A DNA stretch of 21,032 nt from a virus: the IMG/VR virus record IMGVR_UViG_3300008448_010756, positions 1 through 21,032 of that record; one strand, given 5' to 3'. Both the position numbers and the translations under genes were made by a program. Shown piece by piece: positions 1 through 5,397 of this stretch; within the stretch, counting starts at the first letter, position 1, and each line of letters opens with the position of its first letter. The notes beneath the pieces were generated by a model. That model saw only the letters and a list, made by a program, of their open reading frames with translations, ran no database searches and was not told where the DNA came from.

Positions 1-1
1 T

Positions 2-526
2 GACGGTTCTGGAACCACCTTTGCTTTCACTAACTCTCTGGATGCCTTTGGGGGATGGACTGTTGGTGTTGGTAAGTCCGTCAAGTGGCCTGTTGGTGTC
101 GGTGGTAAAGGCAATGAAGGTGTTGCTGGAAACATTCGTCAAACCGCTGGTTCTATCGGTTATGTGAACACTGGATTTGTAAAAGCAAACAAACTCCAAG
201 CAGCAGCAGTTCAAAATAAGGCAGGACAGTTTGTTCTTCCTAATGCTAAATCTGGTGCTATTGCTCTGAATAGTATTACTCTTGATGGTAATCTTGCTGG
301 AGAAAATCCCAATCCTTCTGCCTCTGGTGCTTATCCTATTTCCACTCTGACTTGGGTTCTTGCCTATAAGAGTGGTAATGGTGCCAAGGCAGATGATATT
401 CAGAAGGCACTCAATTATGCTCTGAGTTCTAAGGCACAAATGATTGCCGATGATCTGGGTTATGTTCCTCTTGCAGGAAGCATTCTCAACAAATCAAGGA
501 TTGCTGTGAAGCGTATCGGAAACTGA
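2..526 (+). CDS. pstS: PstS phosphate-binding protein, 3' part
   Basis: Periplasmic phosphate-binding subunit of the Pst ABC transporter; the 5' part lies outside the window. The open frame runs from the left edge and gives 174 residues. It opens with DGSGTTFAFT, the phosphate-contacting SGT-type loop of PstS, then a W..G..V.WPVG segment, a GN.GVA...R...GSIGYV segment and the usual C-terminal SKAQ/ADDLGYVPL ending. All of these fit the second half of PstS (family about 320-350 residues). An internal GTG at 164 is not the real start, because homology continues upstream of it. Cyanophages are known to carry pstS as an auxiliary gene under host PhoBR control, but no pho box can be assessed here. 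The gene is closed by the hairpin at 538-562. Its base composition is clearly less AT-rich than the genes to the right. Confidence 0.93.
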   Translation, partial: DGSGTTFAFTNSLDAFGGWTVGVGKSVKWPVGVGGKGNEGVAGNIRQTAGSIGYVNTGFVKANKLQAAAVQNKAGQFVLPNAKSGAIALNSITLDGNLAGENPNPSASGAYPISTLTWVLAYKSGNGAKADDIQKALNYALSSKAQMIADDLGYVPLAGSILNKSRIAVKRIGN

Positions 527-537
527 TATAGATATGG

Positions 538-562
538 GGGGTTGACAAACAACCCCTTTTTT
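538..562 (+). terminator. Intrinsic terminator after pstS, overlapping a promoter
   Basis: A perfect 7-bp stem (GGGGTTG / CAACCCC) with a five-base loop ACAAA is followed by six T. It lies 12 bases after the pstS stop. The loop side of the stem contains the TTGACA of the downstream promoter, so the two signals share bases. Confidence 0.88.
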
Positions 563-570
563 AGTATCAT
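542..570 (+). promoter_or_regulatory. Sigma-70-type promoter embedded in terminator
   Basis: TTGACA at 542-547, a 17-base spacer and TATCAT at 565-570. The predicted transcription start near 577 leaves about 15 bases before the ATG at 592. The -35 lies within the terminator hairpin and the T-run lies in the spacer. Confidence 0.72.
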
Positions 571-591
571 AGATAATGAATTGAGGGTTAT

Positions 592-786
592 ATGTCTCTT
601 ATTTCTCAACGAGATAGGCAACTTGCTATTGAAGCACTAGAGTATTATCATGATGATGCTCTTCGAAGAGACCAAGCATACAAAGAACTTGGTATATCTG
701 ATGTTCAATTAAATAATGCTTTTATGATGGAACTTAACGCTCTTATTAATTGGATCAAATTAGAATATCAGAAAAATGAAAATTAA
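592..786 (+). CDS. Small hypothetical phage protein (64 aa)
   Basis: I do not recognise a functional family. The protein is 64 residues, acidic to neutral and mostly helical in character (QRDRQLAIEALEYYHDDALRRDQ then a second hydrophobic helix MMELNALINWI), with no membrane segment and no signal peptide. The ATG at 592 is preceded by GAGGG (583-587) at a short spacing, which supports this start. It is the first gene after the promoter at 542-570, so it is probably expressed early from a host-type promoter. Its 3' end overlaps the next small gene by 11 bases, suggesting translational coupling. Gene reality is supported by the ribosome site, promoter and overlap; the function is unknown. Confidence 0.75.
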   Translation: MSLISQRDRQLAIEALEYYHDDALRRDQAYKELGISDVQLNNAFMMELNALINWIKLEYQKNEN

Positions 787-934
787 TTTGTGGTTCTGTA
801 AAGAAATGAATCAGTGGCGTTGGACTCTTTGTGATAGTTCTCGTCCGATTCGTAGACAAGAATCCGGACAAAGGGAAAATTTGCGTGATGCAATGAATGA
901 TATTGCAAATACTGTAGAGTACATGTTAATTTAA
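776..934 (+). CDS. Small hypothetical phage protein (52 aa)
   Basis: A 52-residue ORF starts with MKINLWFCKEMNQWRWTL and ends TVEYMLI. It is rich in Trp and Arg near the start and has a helical, acidic C-terminal half (RENLRDAMNDIANTVEYM). From memory, short proteins of this pattern recur in T4-like cyanophages, but no function is known to me. The ATG lies inside the end of the preceding gene (11-base overlap) and the stop lies 6 bases before the tRNA-like structure at 941. Base use looks coding and the overlap is the arrangement seen across the window. The short length is the main reason for caution. Confidence 0.68.
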   Translation: MKINLWFCKEMNQWRWTLCDSSRPIRRQESGQRENLRDAMNDIANTVEYMLI

Positions 935-940
935 TCTAAG

Positions 941-1013
941 GCCCGATGACCCAGCTAGTGAAGGGACCTGCCTTACAAGCAGGCATCGGTAGGGGCGGAA
1001 CCTATATCGGGCA
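941..1013 (+). tRNA. tRNA-Val(UAC)-like, non-canonical elbow
   Basis: The cloverleaf stems are good. The acceptor is GCCCGAT (941-947) with ATCGGGC (1006-1012), 7 of 7 pairs. The anticodon arm is CCTGC / GCAGG around CTTACAA, giving anticodon UAC at 974-976. The variable loop has five bases and the T-stem is GTAGG / CCTAT (one G-T pair) with a 7-base loop. The discriminator is A1013 and CCA is not encoded. Bases that normally form the elbow are missing: the T-loop reads GGCGGAA instead of TTCRANN, the D-loop has no GG pair, and position 8 is G, not T. The D-stem has only three pairs (CCC/GGG). It may be a decaying tRNA, an unusual functional one, or a tRNA mimic. Confidence 0.6.
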
Positions 1014-1052
1014 TATTTGCGTATACATAATTAACTACCAAGAGGTTTCATA

Positions 1053-1310
1053 ATGTCAATGATCGTTCGTTGTCGAGATTGTAATAAAGAATTAGTCAGT
1101 CATCCTACTAGAACTCAATGTTGTGGATGTTCTAATATGATGACCGTTCGTGCAGATAGTGTATCTGCAATAGATTTAAGTCGTGTTGTGATGGTTTCTT
1201 CTGTTGATAATAGTTATAAAAAATCTTCATTTCTTACCAAGGAAGATATTGCTTGGCAAGAACAAAGGAGACAAAGGAAGATTCGTAAATTAGATTTTGA
1301 AATTAGATAG
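1053..1310 (+). CDS. Small Cys-rich, putative zinc-ribbon protein
   Basis: This 85-residue protein has an N-terminal metal-knuckle pattern: C7-x2-C10 followed by C23-C24-x-C26, typical of a zinc ribbon. A basic, charged C-terminus follows (WQEQRRQRKIRKLDFEIR). From memory, similar short Cys-rich proteins recur in T4-like cyanophages without an assigned role. A nucleic-acid or protein-binding role would fit a zinc ribbon but is inference. The ATG at 1053 has AGAGG at 1041-1045, seven bases upstream. The 3' end overlaps the convergent minus-strand gene by 8 bases, so the boundary with the opposite-strand pair has no space for a separate terminator. Confidence 0.78.
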   Translation: MSMIVRCRDCNKELVSHPTRTQCCGCSNMMTVRADSVSAIDLSRVVMVSSVDNSYKKSSFLTKEDIAWQEQRRQRKIRKLDFEIR

Positions 1311-1968
1311 GATTTAAATTTCCATTTTTATCATATTCTGCATATTGAAAGTCATTTTGTTTTACTGATCCAAAACCAAATCTTTGAGCAACTCTTCCTC
1401 TTTGATTAGTTCCTTCAACGATAGATGAGTTAGTAAATCCTTCGTTTATTTTAGGACCATATGGTCTAGATGCTAATATATCTCCAGGTCGGGGGGTGAA
1501 CTTAAATGCACCTTCTTTCAACATTAAGGTCATTTTTTGAAAGAGGTCAAATATAATTTTTACTTTCTCTTTCAGTGTAAATTGATCCGGATTTTTAGTG
1601 TAAATTACTTCCCACCCAACTTCACCTATTCTTGTTTTTTCTTCAAGTTTTATATATTTTGCTAAAGTTTTTATTTTCAATTCTAAATGCGGATCATTTA
1701 TCCATTTTAGATACTTAAAATCAATGTAGATATAACTTTTTTTCGTCAGGAAAGGAATAAGAAAGCAAAATATTCCCATAGCAGATCCATCTTGGCAAAT
1801 ATAGTTAATCTGATTTCTTATTCTTTCTTTTCTTTTATGAATAGGAGATCTGTCTCTGTATCCTAATTTTTTAATTAAACGTTCAAATTCCAACCTTAAT
1901 TTTGGCAACTTGATAGTTTGTTTTTTTTGCTGTGATTTTACTTTAATAATTTTATTTGTTGTTTTCAT
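1303..1968 (-). CDS. Hypothetical protein, paralogue A (221 aa)
   Basis: The family is not recognised. The frame extends to 1998 with a TTG, but the ATG at 1966-1968 (protein beginning MKTTNKII) is more likely. The protein is strongly basic and soluble. It shares with the adjacent minus-strand gene an ordered set of motifs: EFE.(L/I)..K.G(Y/F)RDRSPIH near the start, EEK.RI.EVGW.V in the middle, a PGDILASRPYGPK-like segment, and a C-terminal R.GFG..K...QY..YD..GNL.PI. The shared order shows tandem duplication. The conserved Asp/Glu/His/Trp residues could be catalytic (for example nuclease-like), but I cannot assign a fold. Both genes lie opposite to everything else in the window and are very AT-rich, suggesting separate acquisition. 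Confidence 0.72.
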   Translation of the reverse strand: MKTTNKIIKVKSQQKKQTIKLPKLRLEFERLIKKLGYRDRSPIHKRKERIRNQINYICQDGSAMGIFCFLIPFLTKKSYIYIDFKYLKWINDPHLELKIKTLAKYIKLEEKTRIGEVGWEVIYTKNPDQFTLKEKVKIIFDLFQKMTLMLKEGAFKFTPRPGDILASRPYGPKINEGFTNSSIVEGTNQRGRVAQRFGFGSVKQNDFQYAEYDKNGNLNPI

Positions 1969-1998
1969 TTCCGTAAATAGTAATATTATAGCATACAA

Positions 1999-2625
1999 TT
2001 AAATGGGAATTAAGTCTAATTTATCATTATATTTTCCATATTGATTTCTACTTTCCTTTATTTTACCAAATCCAATTCTTTCATTTAGTTTCCCCCTTTT
2101 GTTAAGTCTTTGAAGACCTTTTGGTCCATTAGGAGTACTTACTAGCATATCATTTTCTTTAGGTTGATAGAATTCATTACCACTTTTTAATATTTTTTTA
2201 GCAAATTTTAAAACTTTAATATATATTGTTGCCTTCTGTCTACTATTTAAATGTATTATATTTAAACCAAGCTCAACTTTCCATCCAACTTCACAAATTC
2301 TTGCTTTCTCTTCGTAATAAATTTCATTTAAAAGTATTTTTATAGATTTAACTAACCTTCTATTTTTCATGAATTTAGAATATGTTAGATATGAATTATA
2401 TAAAAAACTTTTTTTATTTGGATAAAATAAATAAAATCCCGACAATGTGACGTTATTTGGCAAATGAATATCTCTCAATACCGGAACGTATATAAGTTTC
2501 GTATCATGAATTGGAGATCTATCACGAAAACCAAATTTCCTTAAAATTTTTTCAAACTCACATCTTTGTTTGGGTGCTTTTATTAAATATTTTCTTCTCT
2601 TAAATCTTTTAATTTTAGTTGACAT
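1999..2625 (-). CDS. Hypothetical protein, paralogue B (208 aa)
   Basis: This is the upstream gene of the minus-strand pair; 30 bases separate its stop from the ATG of paralogue A. It begins with a very basic stretch (KIKRFKRRKYLIKAPKQR) and then carries the same motif series: EFEKILRKFGFRDRSPIH at about residues 23-40, EEKARICEVGWKV in the middle, a D.L.S.P.GPK segment, and the terminal RIGFGKIK...QYGKYND...LIPI. No signal peptide or membrane segment is visible. No clear Shine-Dalgarno or sigma-70 promoter precedes it, only a run of TATA-like sequence at 2626-2650. Basic N-terminus and conserved acidic/His/Trp positions would suit a nucleic-acid enzyme, but this is only inference. Confidence 0.72.
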   Translation of the reverse strand: MSTKIKRFKRRKYLIKAPKQRCEFEKILRKFGFRDRSPIHDTKLIYVPVLRDIHLPNNVTLSGFYLFYPNKKSFLYNSYLTYSKFMKNRRLVKSIKILLNEIYYEEKARICEVGWKVELGLNIIHLNSRQKATIYIKVLKFAKKILKSGNEFYQPKENDMLVSTPNGPKGLQRLNKRGKLNERIGFGKIKESRNQYGKYNDKLDLIPI

Positions 2626-2659
2626 TATATAAAATATATGATATATTACTTATCTATAA

Positions 2660-2746
2660 GGAAGGTCAATCCGATTGGCGACGGAACCGCTCTTGAAAAG
2701 CGTTGAGGTGTTAAAGCCCTTGGGAGTTCGACTCTCCCACCTTCCG
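2660..2746 (+). tRNA. tRNA-Ser(UGA)
   Basis: The acceptor GGAAGGT (2660-2666) pairs with ACCTTCC (2739-2745), discriminator G2746. The D-arm TCCG / CGGA has an ATTGGCGA loop with the GG. The anticodon loop CTTGAAA gives UGA, the long class II variable arm is typical of Ser, and the T-arm is GGGAG-TTCGACT-CTCCC. The outermost anticodon-stem pair is a C-T mismatch. CCA is not encoded. Six T follow immediately and may help end the transcript. Confidence 0.92.
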
Positions 2747-2772
2747 TTTTTTATCAATAAATCAACACAAAG

Positions 2773-2803
2773 TTGACAAACTGAAAATTCTTATTAGTAT
2801 AAT
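2773..2803 (+). promoter_or_regulatory. Probable sigma-70-type promoter
   Basis: TTGACA at 2773-2778 and TATAAT at 2798-2803, separated by 19 bases (an overlapping TAGTAT gives 16). The TATAAT lies 30 bases upstream of the ATG at 2828, the same geometry as the other promoters in the window, and follows directly on the tRNA-Ser T-run. Confidence 0.6.
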
Positions 2804-2827
2804 TAGTAGTATTCAACTTAAAACTCT

Positions 2828-2977
2828 ATGGATCAGCACACCTACGACAACTGGGTGAAGATCAAGCAGACTTTTGAGAAGTCTGGAAATACTAATAATA
2901 TGTTTTACACTAGAGCATGTGAAATAGTTAAAACAAAAAGAGACCCATTAGAAAAATATCTTAACGGAAAAAAATGA
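2828..2977 (+). CDS. Small hypothetical phage protein (49 aa)
   Basis: A 49-residue ORF reads MDQHTYDNWVKIKQTFEKSG at the start and ends KYLNGKK. It is a charged, helical, soluble peptide with no recognised domain. From memory, short proteins starting in a similar way recur in cyanophages, with no role known to me. Its less AT-rich 5' codons differ from the AT-rich 3' part. It is the first gene after the promoter at 2773-2803 and its TGA overlaps the next ATG (ATGA at 2974-2977), which points to translational coupling and supports both being real. No Shine-Dalgarno is seen before its ATG. Confidence 0.7.
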   Translation: MDQHTYDNWVKIKQTFEKSGNTNNMFYTRACEIVKTKRDPLEKYLNGKK

Positions 2978-3174
2978 GAATCAAAGACGAACACTTTCGG
3001 AAGAGAGCGTTTATTTTAAGTTCTTTTACAAGATTAAAAATAATTCTTGATACGAATGTTTATAGATTTGCCGATAAACTTATTAATGAAGAATGGATTC
3101 CTCCATTAACGAGTCTTGATGATGTAGATGTAGAGATTAGAAACAAGTATTATGACTTCTTACAAAATGGATAA
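2974..3174 (+). CDS. Small hypothetical protein (66 aa)
   Basis: This is a 66-residue protein with a basic N-terminal third (RIKDEHFRKRAF) and an acidic end. No family, signal or membrane segment is recognised. It starts in an ATGA overlap with the preceding small gene, and the following gene's ATG overlaps its end by 8 bases (ATGGATAA). The chain of overlaps through 2828-3448 argues for one early transcript of very small proteins, a common place for host-takeover proteins in phages. A specific role cannot be assigned from sequence. Confidence 0.65.
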   Translation: MRIKDEHFRKRAFILSSFTRLKIILDTNVYRFADKLINEEWIPPLTSLDDVDVEIRNKYYDFLQNG

Positions 3175-3358
3175 ACATGAAGTTCAGCAAATGATTGATG
3201 AGTCTATTGCAATAGCAATACGTAGACATAATCGAAATGCTTCTATCATTAGTATGTGTGTTGGGTGGGTTGTTCTTGGACTATTTGCTGAAGGATTACT
3301 CAGACTTATTGGGGTAATTCCACCTATATTACCATGGCTCAAAATTACTCTGAATTAG
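3167..3358 (+). CDS. Small single-pass membrane protein (63 aa)
   Basis: A charged N-terminal helix (MDKHEVQQMIDESIAIAIRRHNR) is followed by one long hydrophobic segment rich in Gly, Val, Leu and Trp (about residues 27-60), consistent with one membrane pass. An in-frame ATG lies five codons upstream (3152), but the ATG at 3167 sits in the stop overlap with the previous gene and gives the more natural MDKHE start. Inner-membrane or thylakoid location is inferred. The next ORF, another membrane peptide, begins at the very next base after the stop. No enzyme motif is present, so the role is unknown. Confidence 0.7.
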   Translation: MDKHEVQQMIDESIAIAIRRHNRNASIISMCVGWVVLGLFAEGLLRLIGVIPPILPWLKITLN

Positions 3359-3448
3359 ATGAATAAAACTTTTATATCTTCTATTCTCCTTTTTTCTTCA
3401 ATTATACTGTTTATTCAGTGGGGATTGGCAAATGCATATCCCAGATAA
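3359..3448 (+). CDS. Possible 29-aa membrane or signal-bearing micro-protein
   Basis: The ATG follows directly on the stop of the upstream membrane gene. The 29 residues (MNKTFISSILLFSSIILFIQ then WGLANAYPR) are one hydrophobic helix after a short Lys-containing start, with a possible signal-peptidase-like ANA site near the end. The abutting start is the main support. Nothing else confirms translation, so it could also be untranslated trailer. Confidence 0.42.
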   Translation: MNKTFISSILLFSSIILFIQWGLANAYPR

Positions 3449-3463
3449 TCGTGTTTCATGCAG

Positions 3464-3471
3464 CATAAATA
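3464..3471 (+). promoter_or_regulatory. T4-like late promoter motif CATAAATA
   Basis: CATAAATA matches the NATAAATA late-promoter form described for T4-like cyanophages (T4 itself uses TATAAATA). It stands in a 51-base intergenic gap, 29 bases before the ATG at 3500, a typical late-promoter distance. Confidence 0.7.
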
Positions 3472-3499
3472 AAACAAAAATCATTAAGCATTATTAAAT

Positions 3500-3928
3500 A
3501 TGGCAACTGTTAATTATACTATTAATAGCACTACTGGGGATGATTGGACTGGAGTCATCACAGTTAGTGACCTAAACGCACAAGTTCAACTGACAACACC
3601 ATCAAGCATCACTGCTGTAGGTGGGTATACATTTACACCGGCTGCTAATTTTGGGATGTATCCAGGAGAACCACTGGCCAATCAAGAATATATAACTTGG
3701 AGAAGTGATAATACACTAGTATATGGGCAATATCCCAATAGTGGAAAATCTTTTGATGTCTGGTCAACTGATTTGTATGATGATGTAACTGGAGGTTTTA
3801 CCTGGAATCAATTGATTTCTGCCCCAGCATATCTTTTAACTGGTAATAAAAATACGCTTTACTATGATTATGATATTCCGACACAAATTTATTGGGGAAT
3901 TGGTGGTACAATTGATTTTACTAGTTGA
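3500..3928 (+). CDS. Putative late, structural-type protein (142 aa)
   Basis: The protein is 142 residues, rich in Thr, Ser, Gly, Asn, Tyr and Trp, almost without Lys or Arg, and beta-strand in character (MATVNYTINSTTGDDWTG and a closing WGIGGTIDFTS). This composition is typical of tail-fibre, head-decoration or other virion surface proteins, but no fold is recognised. It has its own late-promoter motif 29 bases upstream and differs in composition from the small early-type genes around it. A virion or lectin-like surface role is inference; sequence alone does not show it. The gene ends 9 bases before tRNA-Pro. Confidence 0.78.
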   Translation: MATVNYTINSTTGDDWTGVITVSDLNAQVQLTTPSSITAVGGYTFTPAANFGMYPGEPLANQEYITWRSDNTLVYGQYPNSGKSFDVWSTDLYDDVTGGFTWNQLISAPAYLLTGNKNTLYYDYDIPTQIYWGIGGTIDFTS

Positions 3929-3937
3929 TCTAGTTGC

Positions 3938-4011
3938 CGGGGTGTAGCGCAGTTTGGTAGCGCATCCGCTTTGGGAGCGGAGGGTCGCAGGTTCAAATCC
4001 TGTCACCCCGA
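3938..4011 (+). tRNA. tRNA-Pro(UGG)
   Basis: This is a canonical 74-base cloverleaf. The acceptor CGGGGTG (3938-3944) pairs with CACCCCG (4004-4010), discriminator A4011. The D-arm is GCGC / GCGC with AGTTTGGTA, the anticodon stem TCCGC / GCGGA encloses TTTGGGA with anticodon UGG, and the T-arm is GCAGG-TTCAAAT-CCTGT. No CCA is encoded. A small hairpin TGCCAG / CTGGCA follows at 4014-4033, and then a perfect consensus promoter. Confidence 0.97.
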
Positions 4012-4036
4012 CTTGCCAGTTTTTTATCTGGCACAC

Positions 4037-4065
4037 TTGACATAAAACTGTTCAACCATTATAAT
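4037..4065 (+). promoter_or_regulatory. Perfect consensus sigma-70 promoter
   Basis: TTGACA (4037-4042), a 17-base spacer and TATAAT (4060-4065) match the bacterial consensus exactly. The predicted start near 4072 leaves about 17 bases of leader to the ATG at 4089. It should drive the 4089-5153 genes early in infection with host RNA polymerase. Confidence 0.88.
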
Positions 4066-4088
4066 ACTTGTGTAATTAAATCAAGACA

Positions 4089-4301
4089 ATGGCTCTGACC
4101 CAAAAATTTAAAAAAGACGTTCAAACTCTTCGTGGCGCTGCTAACGGTGATTTTTATCTTGATGTTAAAAATCCGAAACTTTATAAAAAAGTTCGTCGTT
4201 TCTATGAAAGTTATGGTATAATTTTTTCTGGTGATCCTCTTGATGATTATGAAATCCTAATGGAATATGTTGCCGCTGATCTTGAAACTGCAGAAGTTTG
4301 A
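4089..4301 (+). CDS. Small hypothetical phage protein (70 aa)
   Basis: The 70 residues start MALTQKFKKDVQTLRGAANG, with a basic first half (KNPKLYKKVRRFYESYG) and a strongly acidic end (DPLDDYEILMEYVAADLETAEV). It appears soluble and helical, with no domain I can name. From memory, proteins beginning with this pattern recur in T4-like cyanophages. It is the first gene after the perfect consensus promoter, so strong early expression is likely. The stop overlaps the next ATG (TGATG). No clear Shine-Dalgarno precedes the ATG. Confidence 0.8.
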   Translation: MALTQKFKKDVQTLRGAANGDFYLDVKNPKLYKKVRRFYESYGIIFSGDPLDDYEILMEYVAADLETAEV

Positions 4302-4528
4302 TGAGTAAAGTTCTTTTTGAACGTGAAGGATATCGTTTTATTGAAGCGGGTATTCTAGATATAAATGGTAAACCAGATTTTCGTCTACAGAAACAAAATT
4401 ATTATACTAAACGTTGGAATGACATTTATCTATTTGATAATGGGATGCAATGCTCTCTTGCAATGGAAGACATTGAATATGCTAAATGGTTAGATCCAGA
4501 TACTGTACCTTGTTATATTAAAGATTAA
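4301..4528 (+). CDS. Small hypothetical protein (75 aa)
   Basis: The reading frame also opens with a TTG one codon earlier, but the ATG at 4301, overlapping the upstream stop by one base, is the natural start. The 75 residues (MSKVLFEREGYRFIEAGILD to DPDTVPCYIKD) have alternating charged and aromatic positions and read like a small beta-rich soluble domain. No membrane segment, signal or metal motif is visible. It lies in a tight early unit between the gene at 4089 and the hydroxylase-like gene, with one base separating its stop from the next ATG. The function is not recognised. Confidence 0.72.
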   Translation: MSKVLFEREGYRFIEAGILDINGKPDFRLQKQNYYTKRWNDIYLFDNGMQCSLAMEDIEYAKWLDPDTVPCYIKD

Positions 4529-4529
4529 A

Positions 4530-5153
4530 ATGTTTTTGCCACTTTCTAAAGTTATTGATAATAATCAACTATTGGATAATTATAAATTAATTAAAAATGA
4601 TTATTTGAATTTTGTAGAAAAAGATTATCTAGTTGATTATTCTCATAGTTATGATTTAGTCTGTGATGATTTAACAAAATTAAAAATGCCTCCCAAAACA
4701 GGGTATTTTTGGCAAGTATGCCCATTAATAATTGGTGGAAAGGTTATACCACTTTTACCCCTAGAGGTTCAAAATTGTTTTACTATTAATCTATTAATGT
4801 CATTTGACGTTAAACCAGTTCTTGCAGTTTTTTCTCTGCTTGAACCTCACTCAGAAGTAGATCCTCATTATGATGCTGATGATGAAATTGTAATGCATAA
4901 TCGTCATATTCCAATTCATCAAAGAAAAACTAGCATTGTTAAGTATCATTACAGTTTAGATATTCCTAAAGGTGGAAAATGTGGGTTGCAAGTTCTGAAT
5001 GAACTTCGAATTCTTAAGAACAAAGATATAAATCCTTTTGTTGAAACTAGCGTTCATTCTGCATTTAATAGAAGTGATTATAGACGTGGTGTATTAATTG
5101 TTTCCTATTTGAAGCATCAAATATATCCAGAATTAGACATGGAGAGTCTTTAA
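4530..5153 (+). CDS. Aspartyl/asparaginyl beta-hydroxylase-like 2OG-Fe(II) enzyme
   Basis: The 207 residues carry the layout of the Asp/Asn beta-hydroxylase branch of 2-oxoglutarate/Fe(II) dioxygenases. There is an EPHSEVDPHYD segment (about 105-115) in the position of the first iron His, a YHYSLDIP strand (139-146) equivalent to the family's HL.L..P, a GLQVLNELR strand, and VHSAFNRSDYRRGVLIVSY (175-193), matching the family pattern H.A.N.S...R..L. H113 and H176 are the best iron ligands and R186 the best 2-oxoglutarate contact. The substrate is unknown; protein or small-molecule hydroxylation is possible. It ends a short early unit behind the consensus promoter and lies just before the glycan operon, but in a separate transcription unit. 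The family call is fairly secure; the role is not. Confidence 0.72.
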   Translation: MFLPLSKVIDNNQLLDNYKLIKNDYLNFVEKDYLVDYSHSYDLVCDDLTKLKMPPKTGYFWQVCPLIIGGKVIPLLPLEVQNCFTINLLMSFDVKPVLAVFSLLEPHSEVDPHYDADDEIVMHNRHIPIHQRKTSIVKYHYSLDIPKGGKCGLQVLNELRILKNKDINPFVETSVHSAFNRSDYRRGVLIVSYLKHQIYPELDMESL

Positions 5154-5334
5154 AAACCCTGGTCGGGAACCCCCCCTTCAGTCACGGAGAGACTTTAAAA
5201 GAACTGGTGGAGTCAAATATGACCCTATTGTTTTATTGCTTTTTTCAAAAGCAATTGGTGCGGATGGGACTCTCTCCCGCCTGGTTTCCAATTTCCAGTA
5301 AAAGAATTGGTGGCGAGCCTGGTAAAAACCCAAA
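5137..5334 (+). other. Unassigned stretch with repeat-like units and a start-less open frame
   Basis: No gene with a proper start fits between the hydroxylase and the terminator. One frame is open from 5137 to the TAA at 5299-5301 (54 codons, no ATG). It reads like protein toward its end (TGGVKYDPIVLLLFSKAIGA, then DGTLSRLVSNFQ). Related short units recur: GGAGAG(T/A)CTTTAAAA at 5141 and 5185 (each followed by CTGGT), and AAAAGAA(C/T)TGGTGG at 5197 and 5301. The sequence is less AT-rich than its surroundings. It may be a remnant of a deleted gene, a recombination scar or a structured trailer. Confidence 0.35.
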
Positions 5335-5335
5335 G

Positions 5336-5362
5336 GGGGAGTTGCATAAACTCCCCTTTTTT
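5336..5362 (+). terminator. Intrinsic terminator ahead of the glycan operon, overlapping its promoter
   Basis: An 8-bp stem GGGGAGTT / AACTCCCC with loop GCATA is followed by six T. It is built on the same plan as the terminator at 538-562, including an identical CCCCTTTTTTAGTAT stretch. Confidence 0.88.
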
Positions 5363-5370
5363 AGTATAAT
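5342..5370 (+). promoter_or_regulatory. Promoter of the 19-gene glycan operon
   Basis: TTGCAT (5342-5347) starts inside the terminator hairpin. After exactly 17 bases comes a perfect TATAAT (5365-5370). The start near 5377 gives about 21 bases of leader before the ATG at 5398. It is the only clear promoter seen before the 15.4-kb run. Confidence 0.72.
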
Positions 5371-5397
5371 ATATACTAAGAAGAATTTATTAATCTA

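Noticed and set aside
1969-1998. TTG start giving ten extra residues to minus-strand paralogue A
   Set aside because: The ATG at 1966-1968 is standard, has weak GGAA upstream, and the extra part has no counterpart in paralogue B.
4014-4033. Hairpin TGCCAG / CTGGCA after tRNA-Pro considered as a terminator
   Set aside because: The T-run is in the loop and no T-run follows the stem; it may instead help tRNA 3' processing.
3836-4036. Minus-strand ORF with a VTGFEPATLRSQSGCATKL-type peptide
   Set aside because: This peptide pattern is a well-known false protein from reading the antisense of a tRNA; it lies across tRNA-Pro.
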